5,473 nt of DNA from Minisyncoccota bacterium (GTDB lineage Bacteria > Patescibacteriota > Minisyncoccia > UBA6257 > 1-14-0-10-40-38): assembly GCA_020052135.1 (NCBI GenBank), contig JAGVPS010000071.1, forward strand, positions 1 to 5,473, in the 5' to 3' direction. Shown piece after piece: positions 1 to 5,473 of this stretch (within the stretch, counting starts at the first letter, position 1; every line of letters begins with the position of its first letter). Under the pieces are notes generated by a model, which did not search any database, was not told the DNA's origin, and worked only from the letters and a program-made list of their open reading frames with translations. The position numbers and the translations under genes are program-made.

Positions 1-504
1 ATCTCGCTCGGCGCGGGAGATAAGATTGCGCGTTGTTTTACGCATCTCCTTCAAAAGCGCCTGCTCAGTGCCCGGGAGCGGCAACAGCCATGTTTCCTCT
101 GCGTGCATATACGAGGGAGCGCCCCTAAACCCCAGCTTAGAGAACAGCATACGGTTCTCCTCCGTAGCTTCGAGCAAGGAAGATATGCGTATAAATGAAT
201 ACCGTGAAGTACGTGCAACATCGGCGATCTTCTTTATAAGGAGCGGCAAAAACGCGCTAACGTCACCTGTTTTTGAAAGCGGTCCATGTGGTACAAATAA
301 AAAATTTCCCCGCCGCGCGGTCACACTCACCACTTGGCAGACCCCAAGCAAACGATCGCCTTCATATATCCCCCATCGCCACACCTTCTCCCCGCGCGCG
401 CGATTGAATTCTCCCCAATTCCACCCTTGGAGAAAAGTGAAATCGGGAACGGTTGCTACGAATCCGTCCCATATCGCGCGATCGGTTATTTCCTTAATGT
501 CCAT
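1..504 (-). CDS. FemAB-family peptidoglycan bridge aminoacyltransferase, N-terminal part (3' end off window)
   Basis: I translated this open frame by hand. The ATG at 504-502 opens 168 codons without a stop, up to the left edge. FemA/FemB/FemX enzymes use aminoacyl-tRNA to add amino acids to the stem peptide of lipid II or its precursor on the inner membrane face. The fragment shows family patterns: F24-LQGWNWGEF-33 (like the usual 'fLQS..WgefK'), then a basic Gly-rich turn, FVPHGPL at about 70-76 (like 'Y.P.GP'), and ETWLLPL at about 137-143 followed by LLKEMRKTTRNLISRAE at about 150-166 (like 'eetw.idL...e..Ll..M..ktRynir.A'). This covers about the first half of a typical protein of 330-420 residues, so the second GNAT-like domain is missing. 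The start overlaps the end of the upstream aminotransferase gene by 19 bp and has no clear Shine-Dalgarno, which suggests coupled translation. Acceptor and amino acid cannot be told from sequence. Confidence 0.85.
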   Translation of the reverse strand, partial: MDIKEITDRAIWDGFVATVPDFTFLQGWNWGEFNRARGEKVWRWGIYEGDRLLGVCQVVSVTARRGNFLFVPHGPLSKTGDVSAFLPLLIKKIADVARTSRYSFIRISSLLEATEENRMLFSKLGFRGAPSYMHAEETWLLPLPGTEQALLKEMRKTTRNLISRAERD

Positions 505-1727
505 GCTTGTATATATGTTTTTACAAACGCCGCAACGCGCGCCGTATCCTCGATCGTCATGCGCGGATGTGTCGGTAAATTCAGCATATGGCTTGCCGCC
601 TGTTCCGCCCGTGGACAGGACCCCGCGATATACCCTGTTTTTCTTTGGTCCACGCTGTCAGGCGCTACCACTACATTGTACCAGTCACCCAAAAACATGT
701 TTTTGCGCCCCGCCGCTTTGCGAATATCCGACGCAAGAAGGCTCAACATTGGAAACCGGAGATAGGTATGACCCTCTACATAGGGAATATGAAAACTTTC
801 TGCGTAATATCGCGCAAGCGAGCGGCGGTGCGCGATAAAGCCGTTCAGCCGATCCATCTGGGATGAAATCAATTTTGCAAGCGGCGGAGCTATACCTCCG
901 TAAAAGCAAAAGCGCGCAGGCAATTCGCCGTTTTTTTCTCCCACCGTAAGCACAGATGAAAAAATGCCTGTTTTTTTTAAAATCATATGCAAGAGTTTAC
1001 CGATGCCAAAAAGACGGTAGGTGTGCATGACCGTCGCCATAAGCGGGATGTACATAAGCTGCATTGCAATCCACAAGGTGCCTCTGCGAGGAAGTGCGCT
1101 TGTTTCCTTCCGCAACCGTACCATCACCTGCGCGTCTTTTGCGACAATCGCCCCTCCCCAAACACCGGAGATCACCTTATCCCGCCCAAAACTCATGAAT
1201 GCCGCATCCCCGATCGTACCGAGTTTTTTCCCGCCATAATTTCCCCCAAACCCGTGTGCGCAATCCTCGATGAGGAGCAATCCTTTTTTCTTGCAAATCG
1301 CGGCGACGCGCTCCATATTCGCCGGGTAACCGAACGTATGCTGGACGATCACCGCCCTCGTTCTTGGCGTGATACGCGATTCAAGCCCGTCTGGATCAAG
1401 ATTGAATGTCAAATCGATATCAGCATATATGGGAACTGCTCCAGCCCACTTCACCGAATTGGGAACTGCAACACACGTGAATGCTTGGATGATTACCTCA
1501 TCCCCTGCTCCGATGCCCAATGCTTTAAGCAAAAGATACTCCGCAGTTCTTCCCGAATCAGCGAGCACAACATCGGATACACCAAGATATGCAGAAAGTT
1601 TTTGCGCAAGCTCTTTTCCCCAATCATCGTTTGTATAATTCCAAGGCTCGAAAAAAAGCTTCAGCGAAAGGATGATGTCGCGAGATGAAAAATTTGGAAT
1701 TAATGAGGTAAAAATTGATTTTGCCAT
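486..1727 (-). CDS. DegT/DnrJ/EryC1/StrS-family PLP-dependent aminotransferase
   Basis: This 413-residue protein has the fold-type I layout of sugar and nucleotide-sugar aminotransferases. It shows ADSGRTAEYLLLKALGIGAG at about 56-75 (phosphate-binding region), GDEVI at 75-79, IEDCAHGFGG at about 153-162 with Asp155 placed to pair with the PLP pyridine nitrogen, and MSFGRDKVISGVWGG at about 178-192 with Lys184 as the likely Schiff-base lysine. Family members usually transfer an amino group from Glu or Gln to a keto-sugar; the substrate here is unknown. A hydrophobic segment at about 217-235 could be a membrane contact. The ATG at 1727 was chosen because it sits one base after the TGA of the Mur ligase gene. 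The longer start at 1781 would overlap that gene by about 50 bp and add a basic tail unlike the family. It is followed, with overlap, by the FemAB gene, so a cell-envelope role is likely. All residues needed for PLP chemistry appear present. Confidence 0.9.
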   Translation of the reverse strand: MAKSIFTSLIPNFSSRDIILSLKLFFEPWNYTNDDWGKELAQKLSAYLGVSDVVLADSGRTAEYLLLKALGIGAGDEVIIQAFTCVAVPNSVKWAGAVPIYADIDLTFNLDPDGLESRITPRTRAVIVQHTFGYPANMERVAAICKKKGLLLIEDCAHGFGGNYGGKKLGTIGDAAFMSFGRDKVISGVWGGAIVAKDAQVMVRLRKETSALPRRGTLWIAMQLMYIPLMATVMHTYRLFGIGKLLHMILKKTGIFSSVLTVGEKNGELPARFCFYGGIAPPLAKLISSQMDRLNGFIAHRRSLARYYAESFHIPYVEGHTYLRFPMLSLLASDIRKAAGRKNMFLGDWYNVVVAPDSVDQRKTGYIAGSCPRAEQAASHMLNLPTHPRMTIEDTARVAAFVKTYIQAWTLRK

Positions 1728-1728
1728 A

Positions 1729-3081
1729 TCATGTTTTTTCCGTAAGTGCGTCGAGAACGTTTTTCGGCATCCTCCCCTCAAAAAGAATCACGGTTTTTGG
1801 CGATAGAAATTCCTCGAGCTTTTGTAGAAGCACATAATGATCAACCACTAAAATCGCGTTTTTAGAAGTATTCAGCTCCTCAAAAAAATTCGGATTCGTC
1901 ACAAATACCTTGTCCACACTCGCGAGTGCCTGCCCAACGCGCAGATGATCCTCGCGCGCTCGGCTCCCGAGCTCAATCATGCCAGGCGTCACCACGATTT
2001 TTATATACCCCTCCCACACGGAAAGATAGTCGATCACAGAGAGAAATGACTCATGGCTTGAATTATGCGTGTCATCAATGATCGTTCCTCCTTTTTTTGC
2101 CAGATACAATTTAGGATAGAGCAGGTCGGGAGCAATGCTCTCGAGCGCATGCGCAATCTGCCGGAGCGGGATACCAAGATACTCTCCGACTTTTATAACC
2201 GCGAGCAGATTTGATACGCGGCTTTTTCCTAGGATCGGCACAGTAAATTTTTCTCCTTTGTATGTAAAACTAATATTTTCCCGGCTCATTTCTATGTGGG
2301 ACGCCTCGGTAAGATGAAAATCTTCCCCGCTAACCAGCCGTAAACCATCCTGAGGAAGCGCGTCAATGAGTTCGAACTTTGTTTTTCTCAAGTTCTCCAA
2401 ACTCCCAAATAGGGAAAGGTGTTGGTCCCCAATCGCAGTGATGATGCCTATTTTGGGCCGCACGATATCGCAAATTGCCTTGATCTCCCCTCTCCGATAC
2501 GCGCCCATTTCCACAATAAAAAATTGAGTGTCGAGCGGGATCCGAAGGGCGGCTAGAGCCACCCCAATTTCCGAATTGTCGTTTCCTTGCGTCCGTTCAA
2601 CTGAAAACTTCGTCTCTAGGACGTGTGCGAGTAGTTCTTTGGTCGAAGTTTTACCCACGCTCCCCGTAATGCCGATGACCGTACCATCGAATTTTCGCAT
2701 TCTGTTCCGCGCGCGAAAAATAACCGTGCGCCGAATGAACCAAAAGAATGGATTGATGATGAGCACTCCGAGCGTCCCCGCAATAGGAGCCGCAATAAGT
2801 CCCAGAAGTTCGTACCTTACGGGAAGTAGCACAAAAACGGAAAGAAAAAGCGCCACTCCTGCAAAGAGGCTCATGAGCGCGCGCAGGGTGAATTTTGGCC
2901 GGTACCAATAGCGTACGTTAAACGTTTGAAGCGCGATCTTCTTTACATCATGGAAGGTGTCGAACGAACCTATAAACCGGTCCCAGCGATACTCTTTGAG
3001 CTGCAAAAAATAGGCCCAGTAGTTCAGCGCATGGAGAGCAAGGAGCAAAATGGCATATCGGTAAATAATCTCGAGTATCAT
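1729..3081 (-). CDS. murF: MurF-like Mur ligase with N-terminal membrane region
   Basis: Mur ligases join an amino acid or peptide to a UDP-MurNAc precursor using ATP; MurF adds D-Ala-D-Ala. In this 450-residue protein the central ATPase domain is clear: P-loop GITGSVGKTS at 137-146, a QGNDNSEIG motif at about 165-173, EMGA...GEI at 191-200, DQHLSLFGS at 219-227, and Lys235 in a 'TKFEL' context at the place of the carbamylated lysine. The C-terminal domain is recognisable by IIDDTHN (334-340) and MIELG (368-372), which match 'iDDsYNANP' and 'dMlELG' only in part. Residues 1-130 are not the usual UDP-binding Mur N-domain. They hold about three hydrophobic segments (about 5-25, 68-88, 91-117) and a basic linker (RRTVIFRARNRMRK). 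The ATG overlaps the hydrolase stop (ATGA), and TGA is followed one base later by the aminotransferase ATG. The Mur ligase fold is secure; exact MurF activity is probable but not proven, and another Mur-type ligase (for example MurT-like) remains possible. Confidence 0.85.
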   Translation of the reverse strand: MILEIIYRYAILLLALHALNYWAYFLQLKEYRWDRFIGSFDTFHDVKKIALQTFNVRYWYRPKFTLRALMSLFAGVALFLSVFVLLPVRYELLGLIAAPIAGTLGVLIINPFFWFIRRTVIFRARNRMRKFDGTVIGITGSVGKTSTKELLAHVLETKFSVERTQGNDNSEIGVALAALRIPLDTQFFIVEMGAYRRGEIKAICDIVRPKIGIITAIGDQHLSLFGSLENLRKTKFELIDALPQDGLRLVSGEDFHLTEASHIEMSRENISFTYKGEKFTVPILGKSRVSNLLAVIKVGEYLGIPLRQIAHALESIAPDLLYPKLYLAKKGGTIIDDTHNSSHESFLSVIDYLSVWEGYIKIVVTPGMIELGSRAREDHLRVGQALASVDKVFVTNPNFFEELNTSKNAILVVDHYVLLQKLEEFLSPKTVILFEGRMPKNVLDALTEKT

Positions 3082-3776
3082 GCAAATTCAATTATAGCCT
3101 GAGCTACCTCTTCTGGCCTCCGGTAAGGCAGGCCATGGTCGCCGTCTGGAATGAGAACGAATCGCGCGCGCGGCAAGAGCTTCTCCATGATCCTACCCTG
3201 CCAGAGCGGAGTCAGACGATCGTGCGCTCCCCAAATAAGCAGTGTCGGGACATCAACGCTCGGCAGGAGATTTTCTAAATTTTCTGAAATGACATTAACA
3301 AACGTTTCTCGTTTTAGCCCATCAAGTTCTGCATAGTCTTTAGAAACGATGAGTGGCCGAAGTATGGGATGAAGAAATTTAGGAATAAAGGGCTTCATGG
3401 CGCTAATAACTCTCACGACAAAGCTTTTACGCTCTATGCCCGCGCTTGCGATAAGTATTAACTTCTCTGCTACTCCGGGGTGATGCGCAAGCAGTTTTAT
3501 GGCTACGCGACCGCCAAATGAATGCCCAACCACAATAGGATGAGCAATACCATGGGTCTTCAAAAATTCATACACATCGTTTGCATAGTCCGCGAGCGTA
3601 TAAACGCGCGAAAGCGGCGTTTCTCCCCAACCGGGAAAATCAACCCGATATATGGTGTAGCGGTTTTCCAAAAGTCGCACCAGCTCATTCCAACGCGCCA
3701 AATTCCCCGGCCATCCGTGGAGTAAAATAAGTGTTTTCTCTCCACGTCCCTCTTTCTTAAAATGAAGTTGCGACAT
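3078..3776 (-). CDS. alpha/beta hydrolase
   Basis: This 232-residue protein is a compact alpha/beta hydrolase of the usual length for small esterase/lipase-like members. It shows the oxyanion-hole motif LLHGWPG (18-24), the DFPGWGET loop (46-53), the nucleophile elbow VGHSFGG (83-89) with Ser86, the acid Asp186 in WGAHDRLTP, and the base His214 in DGDHGLPY. The catalytic triad is therefore complete. A small lid or cap lies between about 115 and 165. No signal peptide or membrane segment is seen, so it is probably cytoplasmic. The ATG at 3776 is the only sensible start, and 41 bp separate it from the preceding gene with no clear ribosome-binding site. Its stop overlaps the Mur ligase start (ATGA), a sign of coupled expression. 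The substrate is unknown; the neighbours hint at a wall-related or lipid-linked ester, but this is inference only. Confidence 0.9.
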   Translation of the reverse strand: MSQLHFKKEGRGEKTLILLHGWPGNLARWNELVRLLENRYTIYRVDFPGWGETPLSRVYTLADYANDVYEFLKTHGIAHPIVVGHSFGGRVAIKLLAHHPGVAEKLILIASAGIERKSFVVRVISAMKPFIPKFLHPILRPLIVSKDYAELDGLKRETFVNVISENLENLLPSVDVPTLLIWGAHDRLTPLWQGRIMEKLLPRARFVLIPDGDHGLPYRRPEEVAQAIIEFA

Positions 3777-3817
3777 ATATACGGTATAGGTATATAACCA
3801 TATTCAAGACACCTTCG

Positions 3818-4183
3818 TCATCCGCCCAATTCCTCCAAAATATCCCGAGGAATCGGAATGGGCGCTCCCGGCTTTGTCACCCCCGGATACCTCCACGCGC
3901 TGATCATGATGTTTTTTTTGGTCTTGAAAGATAATTTTTGAGATTTGATTTTTGATTTTTGAGATTTTGTTTGGTACATTACCCAAATTTCTTCGGGTTT
4001 CTTTTTTGTTTTTACGCGCCGCATAACCGCGATCGTGTGCTCCGCAATTCCTTTTTCTTTCCGGTCGGGCAACCGAAGCACCCCGCGAATGCGCTGTTCG
4101 GAGAGCGCATAAAAGAGCATTTTATTTTTAATATGCCGAGTCCATACTGTTCGCTCATCGTCCCGAGGAAATGCGTTCCACAT
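3818..4183 (-). CDS. Small conserved protein of possible RelE/BrnT-like nuclease fold, with repeat-derived insert
   Basis: The protein has 121 residues if it starts at the ATG at 4183, five bases after the FtsQ-like stop. A TTG at 4204 would overlap that gene by 16 bp and is less likely. Visible pattern: an N-terminal helix with H17 and K21, a helix 'YALSEQRIRGVLRLPDRKE', GIAEHTIAVMRR (about 45-56), a strand EEIWVMYQ (64-71), a Lys/Ser/Gln-rich stretch (about 72-91), then IMISAWRYPG (92-101) and a Pro-rich end with IPIPRDILEELGG. The order 'H..K - R...P.R.E - EiWVMY - kiISAW' resembles BrnT, DUF4258 and the RelE/barnase-EndoU-like nuclease folds, but I cannot name a family with certainty. I recall similar small proteins with 'ISAWRYPG' in Parcubacteria, which I could not check. 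The low-complexity stretch is encoded by a 7-bp-period repeat (see the repeat entry). Function unknown. No antitoxin-like partner is visible beside it. Confidence 0.75.
   Translation of the reverse strand: MWNAFPRDDERTVWTRHIKNKMLFYALSEQRIRGVLRLPDRKEKGIAEHTIAVMRRVKTKKKPEEIWVMYQTKSQKSKIKSQKLSFKTKKNIMISAWRYPGVTKPGAPIPIPRDILEELGG
3934..3968. repeat. Five-unit 7-bp tandem repeat (AAAAATC type) inside a coding gene
   Basis: Read on the plus strand, five heptamers follow each other: atttttg, agatttg, atttttg, atttttg, agatttt. The 13-mer atttttgagattt occurs at 3934-3946 and again at 3955-3967, exactly 21 bp apart, so the unit spacing is three heptamers or seven codons. On the coding strand the repeat gives a Lys/Ser/Gln/Ile-rich peptide with 'KSQK' recurring every seven residues. 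Short repeats of this AAAAATC kind are, to my memory, common between genes in Patescibacteria; here the repeat lies within the small gene and keeps its frame. Confidence 0.8.
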
Positions 4184-4188
4184 ACAGA

Positions 4189-4998
4189 TTAGCGCACGAC
4201 CCAATAGAGTTTATTTTCTACCGTAAGATCGATGGAGGCCAATGAACCCATAGAACGGCTCTTTAAAAATGAGGTAAGAGCATTCAGGGGAATTTTTGGG
4301 TCGAGTCGGAGGCTAAAGCTGATAATTGGTCCGGAGACAAGCGCCACTCGTACCTCTTCGAGAGTTCGATCCAGCTCTGTAGTTTTCACGGAAAAGTCTT
4401 TCTGCGGGAAAAAGAGTAGAATTTCTTTAAGGCGTCCGAGCGCTTCCGGAGATAGTGTGTGTTTTCCTAACATGAGCGGTTCCCCCGAAATTTCAAAAAC
4501 TGTAGGAATAATCTGTCCCTCGGGGATTGAGGTTTCCTCAATAAGCACTCCATCTATTCCATCAAACCAAAAACAGTGTACCCCAGCTTCATGAGCGCAC
4601 CAGACACCAAAGCGCTCGCGGGGAAGAATAGTGATACTAACCTTCCTGCGAAAAAAATCCCGCGTCAATAACATTTCTCTAATGTACGGCACGCCTGTAT
4701 CCTGCACTATCTCTTTGCCGGGCCAAGACAAGATATTTTCCATCCCCAGAAGAAGGGCAGGTACGCGTTTTTGGATAGCCTCGTTCAGCGTAGCGAGAAC
4801 TTCTTCCTCTTCTATGCCGTCAGGCAAACCAAAAACAGTTATGGCGCGTACCTTAAAAAAGGTTCCGTATCGAACACCGATAAAGATTGCAATACACAGC
4901 ACAATACACGCGCTCACGTAGAGCAGTAATTTAAATCTGCGATGATGGAGAGTGCGCTCGCGCACCTTCCTTTTTGATAAGAGATGCAACGGCTGCAT
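4189..4998 (-). CDS. ftsQ: FtsQ/DivIB-like cell-division protein
   Basis: This 269-residue bitopic membrane protein has a basic cytoplasmic tail (1-22: RKVRERTLHHRR), one transmembrane helix (about 23-42), then an extracytoplasmic region. A POTRA-like domain starts at about 47 (FFKVRAITVFGLPDGIEEEEV), followed by FRRKVSITILPRERFGVWC (116-134), which matches the family's 'r.v.v.v.eR.p.a.w', and WFDGIDGVLIEE (144-155), which matches 'yyiD..G.vf'. The end, IDLTVENKLYWVVR, matches the family's 'iDLr....v.y' strand. FtsQ/DivIB links the early and late divisome through FtsB and FtsL and controls septal wall synthesis. The length fits the family. The ATG at 4998 follows the alr stop by five bases without a clear Shine-Dalgarno. 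Two cysteines, C134 and C142, stand in the outer domain. Identity rests on layout and motifs; overall similarity to model FtsQ proteins is low. Confidence 0.8.
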   Translation of the reverse strand: MQPLHLLSKRKVRERTLHHRRFKLLLYVSACIVLCIAIFIGVRYGTFFKVRAITVFGLPDGIEEEEVLATLNEAIQKRVPALLLGMENILSWPGKEIVQDTGVPYIREMLLTRDFFRRKVSITILPRERFGVWCAHEAGVHCFWFDGIDGVLIEETSIPEGQIIPTVFEISGEPLMLGKHTLSPEALGRLKEILLFFPQKDFSVKTTELDRTLEEVRVALVSGPIISFSLRLDPKIPLNALTSFLKSRSMGSLASIDLTVENKLYWVVR

Positions 4999-5003
4999 AA
5001 GTA

Positions 5004-5473
5004 TTACGTGCGCATCCGCTCAATTAAGGGATTGATGCGCGTGGTGCTTTCTGAATTAGTCATACCTGCTTTTTTCCCAAATTCCTCTGCGGTTATTTCT
5101 TTTCCACCGCTTTTTCCGATACAGGTGACCATGTCCCCTACGCGAGCCGGAATTCGGGTGACATCCACCGTGAGCACATCCATTGACACGCGTCCCACAA
5201 CGCGCGCCCGTTTGCCTCGTATGAGCACACTGCCTATCGAGGAAAGCGCTCGGGGAAATCCGTGCCAATAGCCGATGGGAATAACCGCAAGCCGTGTTTT
5301 TTTTGACATTCGCTCAGTTAAATCATACCCAACATATCCGCCTTTCGGAACGTACTTAATTTCGCTGATGCGCGCCCGCCAGGAGAGCACTGGGGAAAGA
5401 TGTTTGTTGGGCCAAAGCCCATAGAGCCCCTTTCCTACGCGAACTGCGTCAAGCGCATATTTTTTGTTTTGAA
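5004..5473 (-). CDS. alr: Alanine racemase, C-terminal part (5' end off window)
   Basis: The frame is open to the right edge, giving 155 residues after two leftover bases. The ATG/GTG-like codon at 5390 is internal, since good family sequence precedes it: ALDAVRVGKGLYG holds the arginine (residue 11 of the fragment) that contacts the PLP pyridine nitrogen (Arg219 in Geobacillus numbering). The C-terminal beta domain follows with GGYVGYDLT, whose Tyr (fragment 49) aligns with the catalytic Tyr265 at exactly the expected distance from IPIGYWHGFPR (Tyr284 equivalent). GRVSMDVLTVDV follows, holding the Met312-Asp313 pair. The N-terminal barrel with the PLP lysine is outside the window. Alr interconverts L- and D-Ala for peptidoglycan. 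Oddities: 'GYWHG' replaces 'GYADG', and 'TNSES' stands where most enzymes have 'xxYE', so Tyr354 appears to be Ser. It ends five bases before the ftsQ-like start. Confidence 0.92.
   Translation of the reverse strand, partial: QNKKYALDAVRVGKGLYGLWPNKHLSPVLSWRARISEIKYVPKGGYVGYDLTERMSKKTRLAVIPIGYWHGFPRALSSIGSVLIRGKRARVVGRVSMDVLTVDVTRIPARVGDMVTCIGKSGGKEITAEEFGKKAGMTNSESTTRINPLIERMRT

Noticed and set aside
26..838. 270-residue plus-strand open frame
   Set aside because: It is antisense to the FemAB and DegT genes, has a low-complexity Ser/Pro/Arg composition with no family motif, and the opposite strand shows clear conserved motifs.
987..1688. 233-residue plus-strand open frame
   Set aside because: It lies fully antisense to the DegT aminotransferase and shows no recognisable domain; its length reflects the codon bias of the real gene.
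1728..1781. Longer start for the DegT aminotransferase
   Set aside because: It would overlap the Mur ligase by about 50 bp and add 18 basic residues; the ATG at 1727 lies directly after the preceding stop.
2528..2911. Plus-strand open frame of 127 residues and a minus-strand frame at 2651-2908
   Set aside because: Both overlap the Mur ligase coding region, including the conserved P-loop segment, and have no family features.
3777..3817. Possible promoter in the 41-bp AT-rich gap
   Set aside because: On the minus strand there is a TTGAAT and several TATA-like words, but spacings of 13 or 19 bp do not make a good sigma70 promoter, so I do not annotate one.
1729..3820. Alternative genetic code with UGA as glycine
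   Set aside because: TGA ends three genes exactly at junctions with the next start (ATGA overlap, 1-bp gap) or after a natural C-terminus, and no in-frame TGA occurs within the genes.
3934..3968. CRISPR array or phage attachment site
   Set aside because: Units are only 7 bp with no spacers, and there is no integrase or tRNA nearby.
4184..4204. TTG start for the small protein
   Set aside because: It overlaps the ftsQ-like end, while the in-frame ATG at 4183 lies five bases after the stop, like the spacing of alr to ftsQ.
4232..4921. Plus-strand frames of 120 and 96 residues
   Set aside because: They are antisense shadows of the FtsQ-like gene with Ser/Arg-rich composition and no motif.

Overview
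The window is one tightly packed, single-direction gene block. All seven supported genes lie on the minus strand, so transcription runs from right to left. Both ends are cut: the rightmost gene (alanine racemase) lacks its N-terminal part and the leftmost gene (FemAB-type transferase) lacks its C-terminal part. The gene order, the short proteins, the membrane-anchored Mur ligase, the small protein ending in a 'SAWRYPG' motif and an AAAAATC-type heptanucleotide repeat all suggest a Patescibacteria (CPR) genome, probably Parcubacteria-like. This is inferred from remembered family patterns and no search was run. TGA is used as a stop between tightly abutting genes, so the standard bacterial code fits and the UGA=Gly code of some CPR lineages does not.

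In transcription order: alr 3' part (5473-5004), FtsQ/DivIB-like division protein (4998-4189), small protein possibly of RelE/BrnT-like fold carrying a repeat-derived insert (4183-3818), a 41-bp AT-rich gap, alpha/beta hydrolase (3776-3078), MurF-like ligase with an N-terminal membrane region (3081-1729, ATGA overlap with the hydrolase), DegT/StrS-family PLP aminotransferase (1727-486), and FemAB-family transferase (504-1, 19-bp overlap). The FemAB gene runs off the left edge. Start codons mostly lack a convincing Shine-Dalgarno sequence, and the 1-5 bp gaps and short overlaps suggest translational coupling.

Functionally this reads as a cell-envelope operon. Alr makes D-Ala, a Mur ligase attaches an amino acid or dipeptide to a wall precursor, FemAB adds amino acids to lipid-linked stem peptides, and the FtsQ-like protein links wall synthesis to septation. 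The aminotransferase, hydrolase and small protein have unknown substrates. The points most worth a second look are the Mur ligase, which has a membrane region where the UDP-binding domain should be and altered C-domain motifs; an Alr with Ser at the position of the specificity-setting Tyr354; the in-frame 7-bp-period repeat inside a coding gene; and the Mur ligase-DegT-FemAB trio as a possible lipid-linked wall-modification module. No RNA genes, CRISPR arrays, insertion sequences or clear terminators were seen, and no stretch over 300 bp lacks a gene.
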